A stretch of DNA of 37,550 nucleotides from NCBI GenBank assembly GCA_017500825.1, contig JAFVYB010000098.1, forward strand, positions 1-37,550, in the 5' to 3' direction. Source of the DNA: Myxococcaceae bacterium. GTDB lineage: Bacteria > Myxococcota > Myxococcia > Myxococcales > UBA5297. Under the pieces are notes generated by a model that did not search any database, was not told the origin of the DNA, and worked only from the letters and a program-made list of their open reading frames with translations. The translations under genes were made by a program, and so were the position numbers. Positions 36,801-37,550 of this stretch are shown in pieces (the first letter of the stretch is position 1; every line of letters starts with the position of its first letter).

Positions 36801-37550
36801 AGCGTGGTTGCCTACTTTGTGGAACGTTATGCTTTGAATATCAGTGTCTCTGAAACAGAACAGTATGACCAAACAACCTTAGTTCAAGTGGCAGAAGCTA
36901 CCTGTGCGAATGCAAACAGCTTTACAGGTTTTTCTGAGAGCGGTAGCTCCTATGCCAATGGCACATCTCTCTGCATCAAGGCCATGATGCACGACAAGAC
37001 GAATAACACTTCCTTGAATATTGATTCGAGCAGCGGCTGTTTGTGGATACCGCAAACAGGCACGGATGGGCAGCCTTATTATCTGTGCGATGTCGAGATG
37101 ACGAGCAATAAAATCATTACTTTGACAGCGACTGAGTGGCCGGAGGTGTCGATCTCCGCCGATGTATCCATCCCCTCAGACAACATCGATATCACTGGTG
37201 ATTATTGCACAAACGATGATAATGCAGTTACCCAGAAATGTGCGCCTGGGACTCAGGTGACATTGGAAACTGGCCGCTTTTGGGAACACAACGCTCTGAA
37301 TGTGGACCAAAGTGTTTGCCCAGGAAGTTCGTGGAATATTTCATATGAGAACGCAATCTGTGAGTTCACCATGATAGCCGGCGCTTCGGTGAATCTAGTC
37401 TATGATTCCGGAAGTTCTGAACCTGGTGAGGAGGGAGAAAATCCAGACGCCGGAACATCTGAAGGTGACAAAGACGCTGGCGAGGAAACAGATGCTGGCA
37501 ATAATTCAGAAGAAGCCACAGATGCAGGAAAAGAACTCGAAGACGCCGGA
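27813..37550 (+). CDS. Giant cysteine-rich, InlB-like-repeat surface lipoprotein (partial, runs off right edge)
   Basis: The frame is uninterrupted for 3,246 codons with no stop before the window ends. The chosen ATG (27813) has AAGGAG 6 bases upstream and gives a clean lipoprotein signal (FVAASLALVSLFLSGC, Cys24). An in-frame ATG at 27774 would add 13 residues. Residues about 70-1250 carry some 18 C-G-[DN]-G repeats of the DUF4215/myxobacterial Cys-rich type (CGNNILEEGEECDDGN is the best copy), several degenerate. Residues about 1255-3195 are tandem divergent InlB-like beta repeats with GY-x-F-x-x-W signatures (GYTFVKWEKGC, YKFSGW, GYELTAW, GYAIQEW). The visible end is a DAG-rich linker (NPDAG, KDAGEETDAG). 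Codons are strikingly AT-rich compared with every other gene here. It is probably a long extracellular adhesin or predation-related filament; function unknown. Confidence 0.88.
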   Translation, partial: MHSSLRISFVAASLALVSLFLSGCSESTSRECSYVDIDETTETETTKTFFCPITRECVATAPICLPEGETCGNNILEEGEECDDGNIDDGDGCSEKCIIEKCGNGKGGEPLFAYDENRVILRDTKGRALCQRPPKDGEEAAEPVACVDDNGEIKKEFKEVCDPNDPAMKDDKGEIQCSDDCLTDFFCGNGFVDTDFEEVCDHGIDEFVNVKKNGLGDDAYNQAISNNYMRLLEENCSPDCKSNLECNNGRLDNYAFMGGNREACDVLKVDEDNSEKQFDVDTYLYLISNFSSDALKAGGVLYYTYQSDVHEDGEENVVAENVRVILGSNSVFDETGKRKEARDLAIKEYIEVNITTLDSCQEHGSSFDSKDDSCVKDVLLKSSEAQKEVLREHLIGSAKCSDNCLSFSFCGDGKVDEGEDCEVQEIGQHTSTCLDTCKRSTCGDGVVNTVAGEECDCIGEENCKDSDENPLNDGRCNPETCLLNRAGDGFVGERECRDEEKETEDCNEGFFKEEGDEQEGVKKEFYCTDKNKWNRCGDSYVGVRIVFNENGSPKRDDKDNIINDGTEDCDEGGDSLTCDSDCTRATLGDGYVNSVSGEECDCFNADECYDTNKENREALEVGVCNPNTGKKNICGDGYVGKYKNESGSWINEECDSVNVQTKDCEETCAKPRCGDGRLNEKAGEECDSGEEMTAECVFLTDDVQKSCKKSICGDGIHNDKAGEGCDNGENNIQSNDLMRTVLDNYCQEKTISTIPDTVFNNELGDSLYKFCECPEDGSGCSLDSLLYTDDYKSLDDTKKNEYNKKRAAAEYYYVQTFLTAKRYADECLARNSEGTECQKVTCGDGHIDIGEVCEFEKDEKGVITGFLDTFGSKDRPYLPEGIICSDDCRTTMVKGADQGTVPLCGNGILENGEVCEPPIESCNECKSGQLCGNGIIDENELCDLFLDKEDLAIQTTGYCVVTASKNLDSTWIRLNYDPGKKIDLSGDGESVPENECRNENGLWTEIDGQQGCYSVTNCIFENRYRKCLRPQPSTSCSELDLLKECYENPMDPIEESNGNFVCNEGWELLDICIYKTCALASCGDGYVFDGVEKCDHGKGESGASSQTSLEQFEEYADCLSKCKLAETDEVAKADCEQCKTEINASCNYNCQKNTCGDGILNSFEEECDWGANNDKDECPGGGVGCEVCSKDCKLVSVGCGNGRQDGQEKCDYKDLVNGFAGSAPAACDNNTEYTGGYPCKVCENNCDLPNTYNKIDVEIVGSGTITSDNFNINCFSPEPEKGSEDANDLGYCKEYTLVDEYSPKTIVFSASPALGWELYQSEDTAMVWGVRGCTGSGNTLTCPYETAISIKPTFSRKYYAVHLLADEGGCLTVPNGCDVVESDATDPNCVREATCSGKHTDTISVTARAADGYTFVKWEKGCSNVSESGSSTDSESENLTCTNVIGSGWSNRAIFAKLYKVTHGVKLIEDEQQDEPNPFGSVSSTVTSGTSVISGTKVTLLAVPASNMYKFSGWTLSGSYTCEGDKSNAANPCIVEIGNEDLTAIANFSKNELSISVEAVYIKGVNEVDETNVVTIPEEWLSFSCIGQNCSATESESRKFAVEYGQGYTISYDMPSDSELNDKSVYRFASWAGCSSYTSDTCTIDKIVNSENDIKLIFYKSKFNLNFAIGGLNAGETLVFNCNNNKDSCGGLFEHNQEVKISLNTDESVCVKDANFVLSTGPSGESLSYSCDCAAATEENDLRRYTNCRTKSEDGTEATESSFDPTSFSVMMNSDKTVNVVVSKADEFLLSSAENGALVVQMHGSVLGKVGNPAQVAYYCQPGNCTSAFIEKGSDVELTATPATGYELTAWRVQVNGAVNYYDSPADGYTIDLEQGTFSFAMQSQMDVTPVFMPTLTVTASPADSATFTCHVTCESIQNEACVLEEISAEVAESKNLYKDYAQTVNCDSIDSTSDEVICKLPCSNAFSSAASVSITASHETGYSSAGWVLSDEQKSCPDSTECTFSDMNAPLTVTHKSVKQTGSLTWSDDTNASDSEFSQIDFMKAELTCSSIDYWSGQPSGVSSNENCTGEQANNKRAVKYTLEDVMNDGWSKDGYYVVSVPVSEDRKAVLTCSDEASYRCADTVDKADEDYLNGLLAFVTNPENEYYPSGRLKKDNYVVREQNALNALKGLFDKSSGGECAPGQYVQCLFQYDLDTTISAVYSDVTHTLMANCETTSNVVMSGEWTNKVGSVTKELGINACGGSDENVAQNAEVTITVDSMTPGYAIQEWQLNGQVYAKCSNYDSCQFTMPASDSTISPVISKTSNKLTTQVFPDEGSGSLKCTQSSGDVCGTNYSLCSASYEHDSVICVKAAPKGNNEFLASMNGSSCPSGNWTEDGVCKNIVMNEDKIVSAVFSTKPVVSFNSNQEGDCKISCFGNENECVGNSRYVSSTEKDIVFSAPKECVGSDSREYELLEENNRWTCPATSNQWNVSEESGENAICTLPSVTSAMTYVYAVYTEKPTLTLNAVCEEGNTECAEINCTGPEDCATGNQYSTTTPITATAGLSNEMSDYEFLIKNNSSTCPDVDGWIITNTNEGSSSSGKEATCTWNLSSSAYLAEARFTKKPTLTLAFGTAGGQFVNCPQEEVTTLNDGEGSTLNVGSSHQPTGSVHSICVKADANYTLNSTGCPNPNGWQGKGEEGISSCSVTMNGNQTVIASFDHVDSLSIAVNKINDGTLKCYQGSCSEVSDWTSISECAANVTLQAEENVLCVKAENTTGWEFDSFGMCSGEENKSAGTCEIRNSGSVSNETVLAVFKAMPTVTLVPTTAGTFIDCESGSNLEPGTTPYPSTTSQVQVCVKPNEGYELQGADGCPGTGWTAVENATDERLVGAYECEITSLSANPVVYATFSAVEAPVTKTSPVALTKIGDGELLCAEEIDMNNGTCPSEDSAYSKACENYVTENKALCIKAFGAEGDESRPETIFDQPNSRCAGNVWPNSGVCKIDYIEKNTPQSVVAYFVERYALNISVSETEQYDQTTLVQVAEATCANANSFTGFSESGSSYANGTSLCIKAMMHDKTNNTSLNIDSSSGCLWIPQTGTDGQPYYLCDVEMTSNKIITLTATEWPEVSISADVSIPSDNIDITGDYCTNDDNAVTQKCAPGTQVTLETGRFWEHNALNVDQSVCPGSSWNISYENAICEFTMIAGASVNLVYDSGSSEPGEEGENPDAGTSEGDKDAGEETDAGNNSEEATDAGKELEDAG

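Overview
The window looks like a chromosomal segment from a GC-rich, Gram-negative, deltaproteobacterium-like organism, most plausibly Myxococcota or Bradymonadota. This is an inference from protein content; there is no rRNA or other taxonomic marker. The clues are many lipoproteins with Asp-Ala-Gly-rich linkers, a MYXO-CTERM-like tail (Cys-Gly, hydrophobic segment, Arg-Arg-Arg), cysteine-rich C-G-[DN]-G repeats, thrombospondin type 3 calcium repeats, clostripain-like proteases, and a Ser/Thr kinase fused to a STAND-type NTPase. I see no rRNA, tRNA, CRISPR array, transposase or phage gene.

Layout. (1) 1-4028, minus strand: an outer-membrane beta-barrel gene and a polysaccharide-export (OPX) lipoprotein gene form a likely export pair. 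They are followed by a small unrecognised gene and the 5' third of ahcY, which runs off the left edge. A small secreted coiled-coil protein gene lies upstream of the barrel. (2) 4234-8024: a periplasmic HtrA/DegP-type protease (minus) diverges from a GH13 amylase-fold protein (plus) whose catalytic motifs look degenerate. (3) 8274-18430, plus strand: four secreted proteins in a row. They are an amidohydrolase/TSP3/OB-like/lamin-tail lipoprotein, a phosphodiester-glycosidase-like protein with S-layer homology repeats and a MYXO-CTERM tail, and two clostripain-family lipoproteins. Strong intrinsic terminators follow the first and the last. (4) 18431-18995: an AT-rich, gene-free stretch with a tandem 106-bp-period repeat. 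(5) 18996-20349, minus: a cobalamin-binding mutase subunit and its MeaB-type GTPase chaperone. (6) 20574-22100, plus: a flippase-like integral membrane protein and a divergent inorganic pyrophosphatase. (7) 22224-27707, plus: a transmembrane Ser/Thr kinase-STAND protein, then a TPR/PEGA protein that appears split by a one-base frameshift. (8) 27813 to the right edge: one reading frame of 3,246 codons with no stop in the window. It encodes a giant cysteine-rich, InlB-like-repeat lipoprotein with strikingly AT-rich codons compared with its neighbours.

How it works together. Much of the window is devoted to the cell envelope and exterior: polysaccharide export, envelope protein quality control, secreted hydrolases and proteases, and a huge surface lipoprotein. 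The kinase and TPR/PEGA genes form a probable signalling unit beside the giant gene. The mutase subunit/MeaB pair and ahcY are metabolic.

The most interesting points are the giant AT-rich surface protein with a 9-C tract just upstream, the apparent GH13 pseudoenzyme, the frameshifted TPR/PEGA gene, the 25/80-bp alternating repeat motif, the repeated A-T-x-x-L motifs in the kinase's disordered N terminus, and the two-protein polysaccharide exporter. All family assignments were made by eye from motifs; no database search was run.
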